Notes: generated by a model from the letters alone, not told the origin. A stretch of DNA of 64,000 nt from DSFO01 sp041640715 (GCA_041640715.1 JBEPZU010000006.1:5465-69464); one strand, 5' to 3'. Shown: positions 43,842 through 53,068, counted from the stretch's first letter. Made by a program: numbers and translations.

Positions 43842-44462
43842 CTAGCTTACCACTCTTAACTCTACAGTTCTTTCTTTATTCAAAGTCTCTATGGATTCCA
43901 ATAATCCTTTAAGCAGTGTTAATTCCTTTGATATTCTATCCTTGGTGTTTAGAATATGCTCCAGTTTGGAATCGAAACTGTTCTTATCTATGCCATCGCT
44001 TAAATAGGCAAGCTTAAGCTCTATGATAGCTTCATCCAACTTACTTTCCACGTTGTATAAACTATCAATCCTGCTCTGAACTTCGCTTTTTAAAGATGAA
44101 ATCTCAGCTTGAAGTTCTTTAAAGGCATTTTCAGTTTTATTTTTGATAATGCTCAAAATATTTTTATTTATATTCTCTTCAGAAATTTTAGTTATATTTT
44201 CAATTCGAGTATAGACATATTCTATTTCATTTGCTATTTTTTTATATTTATAAAATAGATTTGATAATAACTTAAATTTATTTTCTTCTGTTTTTTCAAG
44301 TCTCTCAAAATTTACTTCATAAACCTCTCCAGCACTTCTAATTAAAACACTATTGACTTTTCCTAAACCGTTTGAAGTGAAGCCTACTATCACACCCAAT
44401 AGTTCTCCGAATTCGTTAACTACTTCATAACCTATTAATTTAGCAAAATCTCTTGCGCGCAT
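43842..44462 (-). CDS. cdvA: CdvA, membrane-recruiting division protein
   Basis: This 206-aa protein has an N-terminal PRC-barrel-like domain (MRARDFAKLIGYEVVNEFGE ... VYEVNFERLEK), a long coiled-coil-forming middle (about 70-190), and a short C-terminal strand (RTVELRVVS) that fits the ESCRT-III-binding peptide of CdvA. CdvA polymerises on membrane and recruits CdvB. It sits between an extra ESCRT-III gene and cdvB. Confidence 0.9.
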   Translation of the reverse strand: MRARDFAKLIGYEVVNEFGELLGVIVGFTSNGLGKVNSVLIRSAGEVYEVNFERLEKTEENKFKLLSNLFYKYKKIANEIEYVYTRIENITKISEENINKNILSIIKNKTENAFKELQAEISSLKSEVQSRIDSLYNVESKLDEAIIELKLAYLSDGIDKNSFDSKLEHILNTKDRISKELTLLKGLLESIETLNKERTVELRVVS

Positions 44463-44464
44463 AT

Positions 44465-45109
44465 TTACTCACGACTCTTCTCAATTTCTTTTACAACAGG
44501 AGGAATTTCAGCAAATCTCTCCTTCAATTCCTTTTCCACCATTATTCTAGCTTCGTTCAATATTCTTTCTGCTTCTTCATTAGCTGCCTCAAAAGTAAAC
44601 TGCGATGCAGGAGGATGACCTACTTCTGTTAATATAGACCCTATAACCTCTCCTACTCCTGAAAGTTCTCTCTCTGCATCAGGAAGTATACCAGCGAGTT
44701 GCGTTCTAACGCTTTTTATGACTTGCATCGCAGGAGCCAATGTGACAGCTATTTCTCCTACATCCTTTACGAGTTCTAATCTCAACTTAACAGCGTGCAG
44801 GGCATATTTACTTTGCAAGATTACTCTTTCTAATTTTCTTATCCCTGCTATCTCATTTGCATATACCTTAGCTCTATTGGTATCTCTTCTCAAATAGAAA
44901 TTCACCAAATGCTCAAATAACCTTCTATCCCTCTCGTAAAGTCTAGTGTAAATTTGCTCTATTCTGCTCGTTTGTACATCTAGAATTCTGCATACATAAT
45001 CTATTCTTTGCTTTAAAGGAGGCGGAGAAGCCACTACCTCTTTAATTATTTCCCCTATAGATCTTTGATTAGTTCGAACGTCCCAGCTCTTTATAAATTC
45101 TTCTGACAT
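44465..45109 (-). CDS. ESCRT-III (CdvB-like) paralogue preceding cdvA
   Basis: This 214-aa protein has the Snf7-like helical core (RRDTNRAKVYANEIAGIRKL) and a C-terminal MIM2-like RFAEIPPVVKE, but no winged helix, so it resembles the CdvB1/B2 paralogues that in Sulfolobus are scattered elsewhere and act in constriction and abscission. Here it is the first gene of the division operon, 2 nt from cdvA. An AT-rich TATA-like stretch precedes the ATG. Confidence 0.9.
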   Translation of the reverse strand: MSEEFIKSWDVRTNQRSIGEIIKEVVASPPPLKQRIDYVCRILDVQTSRIEQIYTRLYERDRRLFEHLVNFYLRRDTNRAKVYANEIAGIRKLERVILQSKYALHAVKLRLELVKDVGEIAVTLAPAMQVIKSVRTQLAGILPDAERELSGVGEVIGSILTEVGHPPASQFTFEAANEEAERILNEARIMVEKELKERFAEIPPVVKEIEKSRE

Positions 45110-45147
45110 TTCGTTGATACTATTAGATTTAAAATAAAAGAAGAACT

Positions 45148-45186
45148 ACCTCATGAAAAACTAATAATTCTTAACCTTTTTGAGGT
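45148..45186. repeat. Interrupted inverted repeat between asnS and the cdv operon
   Basis: ACCTC-(ATG)-AAAAA (45148-45160) is complementary to TTTTT-GAGGT (45177-45186): ten base pairs with a three-base bulge and a 16-nt loop. It lies upstream of the cdv operon start and 3' of no converging gene; asnS on the same strand begins transcription beyond. It could be an operator for the division operon's downstream neighbour asnS-side leader, or a transcript 3'-end structure of cdv-upstream RNA. Function is open. Confidence 0.35.
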
Positions 45187-45201
45187 AAAATTTAATGAAA
45201 A

Positions 45202-46488
45202 TTAAGGATAAACCCTTGCTGGTGTTCTTGGAAAAGGTATCGTATTCCTTATGTGATTTACTCCAGTTATCCATTTCACAATCCTCTCCAATCCAAGACC
45301 GAAACCTGAATGAGGGACACTTCCATATCTCCTGAGGTCTATATACCATTTATAGTCCTTAGGATTTAAGCCATTTTCTTCTATTCTTTTAAGAAGCAAA
45401 CTCAAATCATGTATCCTCTGACCTCCTGTAGTTATTTCCCCTTCACCAGGGGCATACAAATCAGAACTTAAGGTTAGATTTTCGTCATCAGGATGTGGCA
45501 TATGATAAAAGGCCCTAGTAGATTTAGGGAAGAACATGATGAAAGCTGGCCTGTCTATGCTATTCGCTATCACCCTTTCAGCTTCTGCACCGAAATCATC
45601 ACCAAAGGACATCTTAATATTGTTTTTATTCACGAGCTCTACAGCCTGGGCATAGGTCATCTTTATGAAAGGACGCTTTGGTTTTTCTATGCTTCTTTTA
45701 AGGATTTCCAATTCTTTATTGGATTCATCAATAACATATGAAACAATATAACTAACTAAGTCCTCCTCATAGTTCATAATGTCTTCATGCGTAGCAAAGG
45801 CGACCTCTGCTTCTATGTGCCAGAACTCAGTTAAATGTTTTCTGGTTCTGGATTTCTCAGCCCTGAAAGAAGGCTGAATAGTATAAACTTTTTCAAACGC
45901 GAAAATGGCTGCTTCTAGATAAAGCTGAGAGCTTTGGGTTAAATAAACATTTTTTTTGCCGAAGTAATCTACGTTGAAAAGCGTAGCACCTCCTTCGCAA
46001 GCTGCAGTAACAAAACTAGGACAATGAACCAAACGAAAACCATTTTCTTTGAACCACCTTTCTGCGGCCTCTACTATTTTTTCTCTTATTGAAAGTACTG
46101 CTCTGAATTTCTCCCTCCTAAGATATAGATGTCTATGATCTAAAAGAAACTTTTTTCCTACGCCTTTTTTTATAGGATAGTCTTCGCTCTTACCTATTAT
46201 CTCTAAGCTCTCGCACCTAATTTCTATTCCGTTTGGCGCTCGAGGATCATTTTTTAGATAACCTTCTAATTGTAAAGATGCTTCTCTTTTTATTTCCTTG
46301 ACCAATGATTCAAAATTATTTCTTTTAAGCTCGTCTTTCTTCACTACTACTTGTATTATTCCTGTACCATCTCTAAGATCTATGAAAACCAAACCACCTT
46401 GTATTCTTACATTATGAACCCAGCCTCTTAATTTGACTTTGCTACCTTCCTCTAGTTTAAATAGTTCCCTTATTTCGTTGTATACCAT
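45202..46488 (-). CDS. asnS: Asparaginyl-tRNA synthetase
   Basis: This 428-aa class IIb synthetase has the OB-fold anticodon-binding domain (KVKLRGWVHNVR), then the catalytic core with LTQSSQLYLEAA, RAEKSRTRKHLTEFWHIEAE and motif 3 FGLGLERIVKWITG. The SSQLY signature and TEFWHIEAE favour AsnRS over AspRS. It charges tRNA-Asn directly. Located just upstream of the cdv operon on the same strand, about 90 bp apart. Confidence 0.93.
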   Translation of the reverse strand: MVYNEIRELFKLEEGSKVKLRGWVHNVRIQGGLVFIDLRDGTGIIQVVVKKDELKRNNFESLVKEIKREASLQLEGYLKNDPRAPNGIEIRCESLEIIGKSEDYPIKKGVGKKFLLDHRHLYLRREKFRAVLSIREKIVEAAERWFKENGFRLVHCPSFVTAACEGGATLFNVDYFGKKNVYLTQSSQLYLEAAIFAFEKVYTIQPSFRAEKSRTRKHLTEFWHIEAEVAFATHEDIMNYEEDLVSYIVSYVIDESNKELEILKRSIEKPKRPFIKMTYAQAVELVNKNNIKMSFGDDFGAEAERVIANSIDRPAFIMFFPKSTRAFYHMPHPDDENLTLSSDLYAPGEGEITTGGQRIHDLSLLLKRIEENGLNPKDYKWYIDLRRYGSVPHSGFGLGLERIVKWITGVNHIRNTIPFPRTPARVYP

Positions 46489-46500
46489 GATAGAATTATT

Positions 46501-47187
46501 TTATTCCGCCAATAAGTAGTTTACCAACTCGATAAATCCCTCATAGTATGTTTTATAAGTGCTCAATTCAGCTTTTTCTTTCAACCTAGAATCAGAATTG
46601 CCTAAGGCCAAAGGATGGGCTACAAAATTAAAGATTTCAATATCGGCCTCACTATCGCCTATGGCATATGTGTTATCCCTATTTATGTTAAGTCTTTCTA
46701 ACAGAAGAAGAGCGGCTAATGCTTTATTTACATCCCTCTGAATTATCTGAAGAGAAAATCTAGTATCTATGAGCGTAACCCTTAAATCTTTTTTAGCTTC
46801 GAGGAAATTCTTTAAGGTTATTATCATATATTCATCGTCAGGCCTATCTAGGACTTGATCTGATAAACGAATTGGATTGCTCCAATGCTCTTTCATCTCT
46901 TTAAAATTTCTTTTAATTTCCTTCAATGCCTTAACGGCTAGACTTTTATCTGCCAACAACAATAATTCATCTTTAATTTCGACCACACCACCGCTTTCGG
47001 CTATAATGTAATCGAATAAATCTAAATAGCGATTTATAGCTTTCAATACGTAATACGAATTGGCTGAAGTTGCAACTACGATGAAACCGCTTCTTCTTAA
47101 CTTTTTTATAGCTTCGATAGATTTTGTAGTTAATCTCCTTTTTTCATCAGTTATAGTCCCGTCTATGTCTAGAAATAAAACCTTCAC
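46501..47187 (-). CDS. HAD-family phosphatase (phosphoglycolate phosphatase-like)
   Basis: This 228-aa protein has HAD motif I FLDIDGTIT, motif II VATSAN, and motif III/IV GDSEADIEIF, with a Cof-type C2 cap between. Archaeal proteins of this size and layout are often phosphoglycolate phosphatases (COG0561). The gene overlaps the nitrilase-like gene upstream by 4 nt, so it may be cotranscribed with it. Confidence 0.85.
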   Translation of the reverse strand: MKVLFLDIDGTITDEKRRLTTKSIEAIKKLRRSGFIVVATSANSYYVLKAINRYLDLFDYIIAESGGVVEIKDELLLLADKSLAVKALKEIKRNFKEMKEHWSNPIRLSDQVLDRPDDEYMIITLKNFLEAKKDLRVTLIDTRFSLQIIQRDVNKALAALLLLERLNINRDNTYAIGDSEADIEIFNFVAHPLALGNSDSRLKEKAELSTYKTYYEGFIELVNYLLAE

Positions 47188-48020
47188 TGATTATCAAGAG
47201 AATTGTAACAAAGTTTAAAGATTTCTTTATTTAAATGTTTTAGTATAGGTCTGTTTTTCTTAGAGGCGATCAACTCGTCTAAACTAATCTCAGCGACTTG
47301 AAAATCTTCCTCATAATATTTACAATTAGTTAAAATTTCCCCCCTTGAGTTGACTACGAAGCTTCCTCCAAAGAAATTCATACCCTCTTGAACTCCTGCA
47401 GTATTTACATAGACCATGTTTATCGTGTTCTCCAACGCCCTTGCTTTTATCAAAGTTTCGAAGAAAGTCCTGCTAGGGTTAGGAGCTGCTGAAATATTTA
47501 TTACAGTATGACAATCTTTGATTGCAAGATACCTAATTAGCTCAGGGAAAAAAGCATCAAAACAAATTGTAAGCCCAAATTTATCTAGAGGAGTATCTAC
47601 TATGCAGGGCTCATTGCCATTTCTGAAATATTTTTGTTCTTCAAAAATCCTGTAAGTAGGTAGATATATTTTCCTATAAACTTTATACCCTCCATCAGGT
47701 TTTATCCAAACAGCTGAGTTATATATTATATCAGAAAATTTAGAAAGTCTTTCCGGCATCCCGAATACTACATGAACTGAATTTTCCATAGCTGCTTCTT
47801 TTATTATCTCGAAACTTTCTCCTGGTATACATTCGCTTAACTCATAAACTAAATCTCTGAGATAATAACCAGTCAAAGACATCTCAGGAAAGACTACAAT
47901 ATCGCATTTCAATTCACTCGACCTTTTTATGTTTTCTATGATTTTCTTCCTGTTTTTTTCAACATCCCCTAAAAGAGGAGATAATTGTGCAAGGGCTATT
48001 CTAAAGGTTCCTGAACCCAT
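47184..48020 (-). CDS. Nitrilase-superfamily amidohydrolase
   Basis: This 278-aa protein has the full nitrilase catalytic set: Glu in FPEMSLTGYY, Lys in YRKIYLPTY, and Cys in TICFDAFFPE. It hydrolyses a C-N bond. Its start lies only ~30 bp from the divergent nadE. In bacteria and eukaryotes a domain of this superfamily supplies ammonia to NAD synthetase, so a glutaminase partner role is possible; it could also be an omega-amidase-like enzyme. Confidence 0.88.
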   Translation of the reverse strand: MGSGTFRIALAQLSPLLGDVEKNRKKIIENIKRSSELKCDIVVFPEMSLTGYYLRDLVYELSECIPGESFEIIKEAAMENSVHVVFGMPERLSKFSDIIYNSAVWIKPDGGYKVYRKIYLPTYRIFEEQKYFRNGNEPCIVDTPLDKFGLTICFDAFFPELIRYLAIKDCHTVINISAAPNPSRTFFETLIKARALENTINMVYVNTAGVQEGMNFFGGSFVVNSRGEILTNCKYYEEDFQVAEISLDELIASKKNRPILKHLNKEIFKLCYNSLDNQ

Positions 48021-48052
48021 ACAATTTTATGAAAATCCATCGATATAATTTT

Positions 48053-48871
48053 ATGATACAACTAACTAAGTTGAACTATGAAGCAGCAGTCATACAAATA
48101 TCTAATTTCCTGAAGAAGGCTCTTGAAAAAGCTAGAGCGGAAGGTTATGTATTAGGTTTAAGCGGAGGCATAGATTCTTCAGTAACAGCTGCATTAGCTG
48201 TCAAATCTGTTAAAAACCTCAAAGCGCTTATAATGCCTGAAGAAAACGTAACACCTAAAGAAGATATTGAAGATGCTATAGAGCTTTGTAACAAATTAGC
48301 TATAGATTTCAAGATAATACCCATAAACGAAATCAAGGAAAAAATAATAGAGAAAGCAGGATTTCTGGGAGATATAAAGTCGATAGGTAATTTAAGCGCT
48401 CGCATTAGGATGACACTTTTGTATTATTACGCCAACAGCAATAATCTCTTGGTTCTAGGCACAGGAGATAAAAGCGAAATATTGATGGGTTATTTCACCA
48501 AATATGGCGATGGAGGTGTTGATGTACTGCCAATTGCAGATCTTTATAAAACCCAGGTAAGAGAGCTAGGAAAATATCTAGGTTTAAGCGAGAAAATAAT
48601 AACGAAAAAAAGCAGTCCTAGACTTTGGGCGGGACAAGAAGCCGAGGTTGAGCTAGGGATCTCTTATGATTTACTTGATAAGATACTCTTTGGTTTGGTA
48701 GAACTGGAATTAAGTATAGCGGCAATAGCCAGAGAGTTGAACATAGACATTTCACTAGTTAAAAAAATAAGCGAGAGAGTAAAGATGAATGAACATAAAA
48801 GAAGAGGCCCCATCATTTGTCAGCTTGGATTAAAAGGCGTTGGAAGCGGTTATAGACTACCTGCGCTTTAA
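48053..48871 (+). CDS. nadE: NAD synthetase
   Basis: The chosen start is ATG at 48053 (272 aa); an in-frame ATG at 48029 would leave only 8 bp to the divergent gene. The PP-loop SGGIDSS, the GTGDKSEILMGYFTKYGDGG block and the C-terminal KRRGP region identify NadE. It amidates nicotinic acid adenine dinucleotide to NAD using ATP and ammonia. There is no fused glutaminase domain. Confidence 0.95.
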   Translation: MIQLTKLNYEAAVIQISNFLKKALEKARAEGYVLGLSGGIDSSVTAALAVKSVKNLKALIMPEENVTPKEDIEDAIELCNKLAIDFKIIPINEIKEKIIEKAGFLGDIKSIGNLSARIRMTLLYYYANSNNLLVLGTGDKSEILMGYFTKYGDGGVDVLPIADLYKTQVRELGKYLGLSEKIITKKSSPRLWAGQEAEVELGISYDLLDKILFGLVELELSIAAIARELNIDISLVKKISERVKMNEHKRRGPIICQLGLKGVGSGYRLPAL

Positions 48872-48904
48872 AAATAAATTATAAAATTAACAAATAACAG
48901 TTGA

Positions 48905-49987
48905 GTGGTAAAAAGCATACTTGGTTTAGTTAGGACAGATATTGAAGATAAAAATTATCTGATAAAATTCAATGATTTTGAGAAAATAGCTAAGGCTGCT
49001 GGATATGAAACTTTAGGTAAAGTTATTCAAATTAATCCTAAGATCAATTCTGCCTATGTTTTCGGCAGAGGCAAGATTGAAGAGATAAGAAAACTGATAA
49101 AAAGTTCTAATGCAGAAGCATTTTTGGTATATAATACTTTAAATAATATACAAAAAATAAACCTGGAAGATTACCTTACAGTCAAGGTCGTAGATAGATA
49201 CGACCTAATACTAGAGATATTCGAAAAGAACTCAGGAGATAGCATATCTAAGTTGCAAATAGAATTGGCTAGACTTGAAAGAATGATACCTTATGTTAAG
49301 AAAAGAGCCGCGATTAGGTATTTTAGAGATAGACCAGGACCTCGCAGCCTAGGTGAATATGCCTATCATAAAGCAGTAGCACAATTGGTATCTAGAAAGA
49401 AGAAGATTAAAGAGAAACTTAAGAAGTACCATCTATTCAAAACCTTACAAATAGAGAAGAGAAAGGAGCTAGGAATACCGATGGTTACGCTTTGCGGATT
49501 TTATGGTGCTGGGAAAACAACGCTTTTCAACGCTTTAACTAAATTAAACAAAGAAGTTAAAGGGATTCCTTTCACAACATTGTCAAGTAAGTATTCAATG
49601 GTGAACTTCAAAAATAACAAGTTATTATTGGTAGACACCATAGGGTTTGCCTTTGATATAGATCCTTTAATAATAAGGAGCTTCGAAGTCACATTAGAAG
49701 ATATAAAAAACGCAAACCTAAATGTTTTGATAATAGATTCTAGCGATGAAAAAGAAGTTATAAAAGAAAAATTAAGAGCAAATATAGAAATTTTAAACAG
49801 ATTAGGAGTTAAAAATGAAAAAATAATACCTGTTTTGAATAAAGTAGATTTAATAGATAAAAATGATTTAATAGAGAAAATAAAATTACTGAATGAATAT
49901 TTTGTCAATAAACCTATCTATATCTCAGCCCAGACCAATTATAATTTAGATAAGTTGGTAGAAAATATAATAGAGATTGACAAATAA
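48905..49987 (+). CDS. hflX: HflX-family GTPase
   Basis: This 360-aa protein starts with GTG. It has the HflX N-terminal domain (VFGRGKIEEI ... VVDRYDLILEIF), the coiled linker with RRAIRYFRDRPGPRSLGE-type element, and a G domain with G1 GFYGAGKTT, G3 DTIGF and G4 NKVD. HflX binds ribosomes and helps dissociate stalled subunits. It is convergent with hsp20, with no gap. The G1 loop has Ala-Gly where bacterial HflX has Asn-Ala-Gly. Confidence 0.92.
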   Translation: MVKSILGLVRTDIEDKNYLIKFNDFEKIAKAAGYETLGKVIQINPKINSAYVFGRGKIEEIRKLIKSSNAEAFLVYNTLNNIQKINLEDYLTVKVVDRYDLILEIFEKNSGDSISKLQIELARLERMIPYVKKRAAIRYFRDRPGPRSLGEYAYHKAVAQLVSRKKKIKEKLKKYHLFKTLQIEKRKELGIPMVTLCGFYGAGKTTLFNALTKLNKEVKGIPFTTLSSKYSMVNFKNNKLLLVDTIGFAFDIDPLIIRSFEVTLEDIKNANLNVLIIDSSDEKEVIKEKLRANIEILNRLGVKNEKIIPVLNKVDLIDKNDLIEKIKLLNEYFVNKPIYISAQTNYNLDKLVENIIEIDK

Positions 49988-50560
49988 TTATTCTACCTTT
50001 ATCTTCTTTCCTTCCTTAGTTACTTCTTTCTTCTTTAAAGTTACCTCTAAAACTCCATTGGAATAACTAGCCTTTGCACTATCAGGATCGACGGCGCTTG
50101 GTAATTGTATTTCCTTGTAATATTTCCTTTTCCCTGTTGTAAATATCTTTAACTGCCTGTTATCGACAACCTCGATGTTTATTTCTTCCCTAGATACTCC
50201 GGGAACTTCTGCTATGACGCTTATTTTATCCTGCTCTTCTATAACATCGACTAAAGGTTCTCTTTCCTCAGACACTTCAATAGGCCTTATTCCTCCCTTA
50301 GGTCTTACGTTACCGAATTCCCTGATAATAGGTTTTCCATCCGGCCCTATAGTTACAGAATAACCATACACGAATGGACCGAATTCTCTCACAGTTCTAG
50401 ACCCAATTTTCTTTTCTCTAACTAAATCTTTGGGGAAAAGTTCCAGATCTCTTTCTAGTTCTCTAATTGATTCTTCGAACCATTTTTCAATTTCTTTAAA
50501 GAAGTCCTCGAAAGAACGCCTCCTTCTCCACCAAAAGGGGAAAAATTCATCTTCTCCCAT
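49988..50560 (-). CDS. Small heat-shock protein, Hsp20/alpha-crystallin
   Basis: This 190-aa protein has an N-terminal Trp/Phe-rich arm (FFPFWWRRRRSFEDFF), the alpha-crystallin domain (about 95-180; VIAEVPGVSREEINIEV, YSNGVLEVTLKKK) and a C-terminal KIKV (I-x-V) anchor motif used for oligomer assembly. It is an ATP-independent chaperone holding unfolded proteins. Confidence 0.95.
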   Translation of the reverse strand: MGEDEFFPFWWRRRRSFEDFFKEIEKWFEESIRELERDLELFPKDLVREKKIGSRTVREFGPFVYGYSVTIGPDGKPIIREFGNVRPKGGIRPIEVSEEREPLVDVIEEQDKISVIAEVPGVSREEINIEVVDNRQLKIFTTGKRKYYKEIQLPSAVDPDSAKASYSNGVLEVTLKKKEVTKEGKKIKVE

Positions 50561-50615
50561 ATCCTAATTTAATCCGCAGAATATTTTAACTTTATGAATT
50601 TTGCTATTAAAAATA

Positions 50616-51632
50616 CTATTCCTCTTCTAATATTTTTTCAAAATCAAGAGGAGGTTTCCTCTTTATTCCTAACTCGAAAATACCTTGTGCTATGAGAGGT
50701 AAAGCTATTGTAGCATCGCAATAACATGTTATTTTATCGGCGTCTGAAGATATTTTACCCCAACTAACAGCTTCTTCTAAAGTACATCCAGATAATCCAC
50801 CCCAATGAGGAGCATCCGTTGTTATTTGAATCGCGTAATTATGTGGCTTACTTCTAGATCTCACCCCGAAGACAGGTGCTAAATAAGTACATATTTGTAC
50901 GAAGTCCTTAGGAACACCTCCTCCAATGTAAATCACAGCCGTCTTTTCGCTCGCTACTATTATCTTGGTTAGCTCTTCAAGATCAAGCGTAGCATCTATA
51001 GTAATTAGTTTTCCCTTCTTCATTTTCAATCTAACAAGGGCTATTCCATAAGAGCTATCTGCGATTGCAGGAGAATATATAGGAGATTTTTTAAGGTAAG
51101 CAGCATGCACTATGCCGTGTATATTTCTAGAATGGAGAAATTCTCCGAACTTCCATAGAAAACGCCTAGAAGAATAAATAATCTCCTGATCTAGTGTATC
51201 GGCAAATTCTTCTATCAAAGCCTCCATCCTCCTATAATCATTCTCGCTCGCATAAACATCATAGAATCTATCTATTTTATGCTCAAACAAATCGGCATCA
51301 TTTATGTAAGGAGTACCCTTCCAATAGGATGCACCCATACATTCATAAATATCCTCTGAAATGTTAGCACCCGTTGATACTAGCACGTCTATATAGTTAT
51401 TTTCAATAAACCATCTGATGATCTTCCACATGCCTGCAGTACTCATAGACCCTGCTAAACCCATGATTATCGTAGTCTTTTCATCTTCCAACATTTTTTT
51501 AAAAAGATTAAACACTTCGCCTAATTTCCTTCCTTGATAGGCAGTTTCTTTCATATCGTTTAATACCTCGCTGAAATCTCTTTTCCTTAATTCATAGCTC
51601 TTTAACTTTTCTACAAAATATGGGTTTGCCAT
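50616..51632 (-). CDS. dys: Deoxyhypusine synthase
   Basis: This 338-aa protein matches archaeal deoxyhypusine synthase: GSMSTAGMW, LVSTGANISEDIYECMG, YIGGGVPKDFVQ and the active-site Lys in EEAVSWGKI. It transfers the aminobutyl group of spermidine to a lysine of aIF5A. It is a hallmark of archaea and eukaryotes. It appears to be a single-gene unit. Confidence 0.95.
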   Translation of the reverse strand: MANPYFVEKLKSYELRKRDFSEVLNDMKETAYQGRKLGEVFNLFKKMLEDEKTTIIMGLAGSMSTAGMWKIIRWFIENNYIDVLVSTGANISEDIYECMGASYWKGTPYINDADLFEHKIDRFYDVYASENDYRRMEALIEEFADTLDQEIIYSSRRFLWKFGEFLHSRNIHGIVHAAYLKKSPIYSPAIADSSYGIALVRLKMKKGKLITIDATLDLEELTKIIVASEKTAVIYIGGGVPKDFVQICTYLAPVFGVRSRSKPHNYAIQITTDAPHWGGLSGCTLEEAVSWGKISSDADKITCYCDATIALPLIAQGIFELGIKRKPPLDFEKILEEE

Positions 51633-51690
51633 GATGAAAATTTAGTTAATATCTTAAAAAATTCTACGGCCAATTAAACAAACTAGACAG

Positions 51691-52353
51691 CTATATCTTG
51701 AATGTTCTCTTAAGAGATTTAAAAAGCAGAAAAGCCACGATTAAACTGAGCGTAGCTTGAAGAGCATTTAAGGGCACTTCTGCTATGGCTACATATTGTA
51801 AAATTATAGTTTCATAAAAATAGTATCCCACTACCATTTCTAAACCACCTAATATCATAGCAGATACTGCAAACAATTCTTCTTGAAACTTAAAAGAGAA
51901 AACACTCAATAAACCTACCAAAGAGAATATTACGCCTGAAAACATAAAAATCACGAAAGGAATCTTGTCCTCTAGTACTGCTATGAAGATTCCATAGCTA
52001 GAAGTTATAATGACAAGAATTCCAGCTAAAATCGTCAAAGAAGAAAATGCAAGTCTTCTCTTCTTGAAGTATTGATAGACTAAAGCTACGATTAAACCTT
52101 CAGCTCCTTTTATGAAAAAGGTACCTGGGGCAAAATGAAGGGAACCAAAAGCTATATCTGCCAAAGCTGAGCCTATAGAGCCCGCTATGAAAGCCGGTAA
52201 TGGACCAAATAGCAACGCAGTTATGAAAATTACAGAATCACCGATATTCAAATACCCTCCCGGTAAAGGAGTTCTTACGAAACCGGTCACATAGGTTACA
52301 ACAAAAACCAAAGCCGCTGCTGTTGCAGAGATGGTTATAGTTTTGGTCCTCAC
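51691..52353 (-). CDS. ECF transporter substrate-specific (S) component
   Basis: This 220-aa membrane protein has six predicted helices and the ECF S-component style N-terminus (TAAALVFVVTYV, PGGYLNIGDSVIFITALLFGP, AGSIGSALADI). S components bind vitamins or metabolites and join shared EcfAAT modules. The A and T genes are not adjacent, so the module is presumably encoded elsewhere. Substrate cannot be predicted. Confidence 0.8.
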   Translation of the reverse strand: MRTKTITISATAAALVFVVTYVTGFVRTPLPGGYLNIGDSVIFITALLFGPLPAFIAGSIGSALADIAFGSLHFAPGTFFIKGAEGLIVALVYQYFKKRRLAFSSLTILAGILVIITSSYGIFIAVLEDKIPFVIFMFSGVIFSLVGLLSVFSFKFQEELFAVSAMILGGLEMVVGYYFYETIILQYVAIAEVPLNALQATLSLIVAFLLFKSLKRTFKI

Positions 52354-52414
52354 GCATTCATAATAATTCTCTAAACTAATAAGATTTAATTAAAAAGGAA
52401 GCAAATCTAAAATA

Positions 52415-53068
52415 ATGAGATTGAGTATAATAGATTTGTTCCAAAATTTATTGGATTACCTTAGAAATTTAGGCGATTTAGGAATTTTTTTAATTTCTTT
52501 GATTGGAAGCGGAATACCTTTTTTTCCATTACCCTATTTATTAGTGGTCATCTTCGAAGCCCAGCATAGAGAATTTCTTGGCTTGCTCACTCTAGGAATT
52601 GCTGCAGGTTTAGGAGGCGCTACAGGGAAATTAACCGTTTATTATCTGGGTAGAGGAATAAGAGTCGCTCTAAGCGAAGAAAGAAAAAAAGAAGCCGAAT
52701 TCTTTAGTAAAATGGCTAGAAAATACGGTGCAGTCTCTGTATTCATTTTTGCGCTCACACCTTTACCAGATGATGTTCTATATTTCCCCCTTGGTGTGGT
52801 GAAGTTTGATGTAAAAGTATTCCTACTTGCTAATCTTTTAGGGAAATCTTTATTGGGTATTTTTGTAGCGTTTTTAAGCGGAACCTACTTTAATGTAGTC
52901 AAAATGCTTTTTGGTGAAAACGGCTTGATCTCATCGATTATAGCTATTTTGTTTGCATTGATTTTGGCTTTTATATTATTGAGAGTGAGATGGAGCTTGG
53001 TCTATAATATATTGGAAAAGGAAGGAATTAGAGGAATATTGAAGAATCTGAGGAGAATAATACGCTAG
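52415..53068 (+). CDS. DedA/VTT-family membrane protein
   Basis: This 217-aa protein has VTT-domain hallmarks: SGIPFFPLPYLLVV, GLGGATGKLTVYYLGRG, and PLPDDVLYFPLGVV, with about five membrane helices. DedA/VTT proteins are linked to lipid scrambling or flipping. Its stop codon (TAG at 53066-53068) lies within the tRNA-Ser acceptor-stem sequence on the opposite strand. Confidence 0.88.
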   Translation: MRLSIIDLFQNLLDYLRNLGDLGIFLISLIGSGIPFFPLPYLLVVIFEAQHREFLGLLTLGIAAGLGGATGKLTVYYLGRGIRVALSEERKKEAEFFSKMARKYGAVSVFIFALTPLPDDVLYFPLGVVKFDVKVFLLANLLGKSLLGIFVAFLSGTYFNVVKMLFGENGLISSIIAILFALILAFILLRVRWSLVYNILEKEGIRGILKNLRRIIR

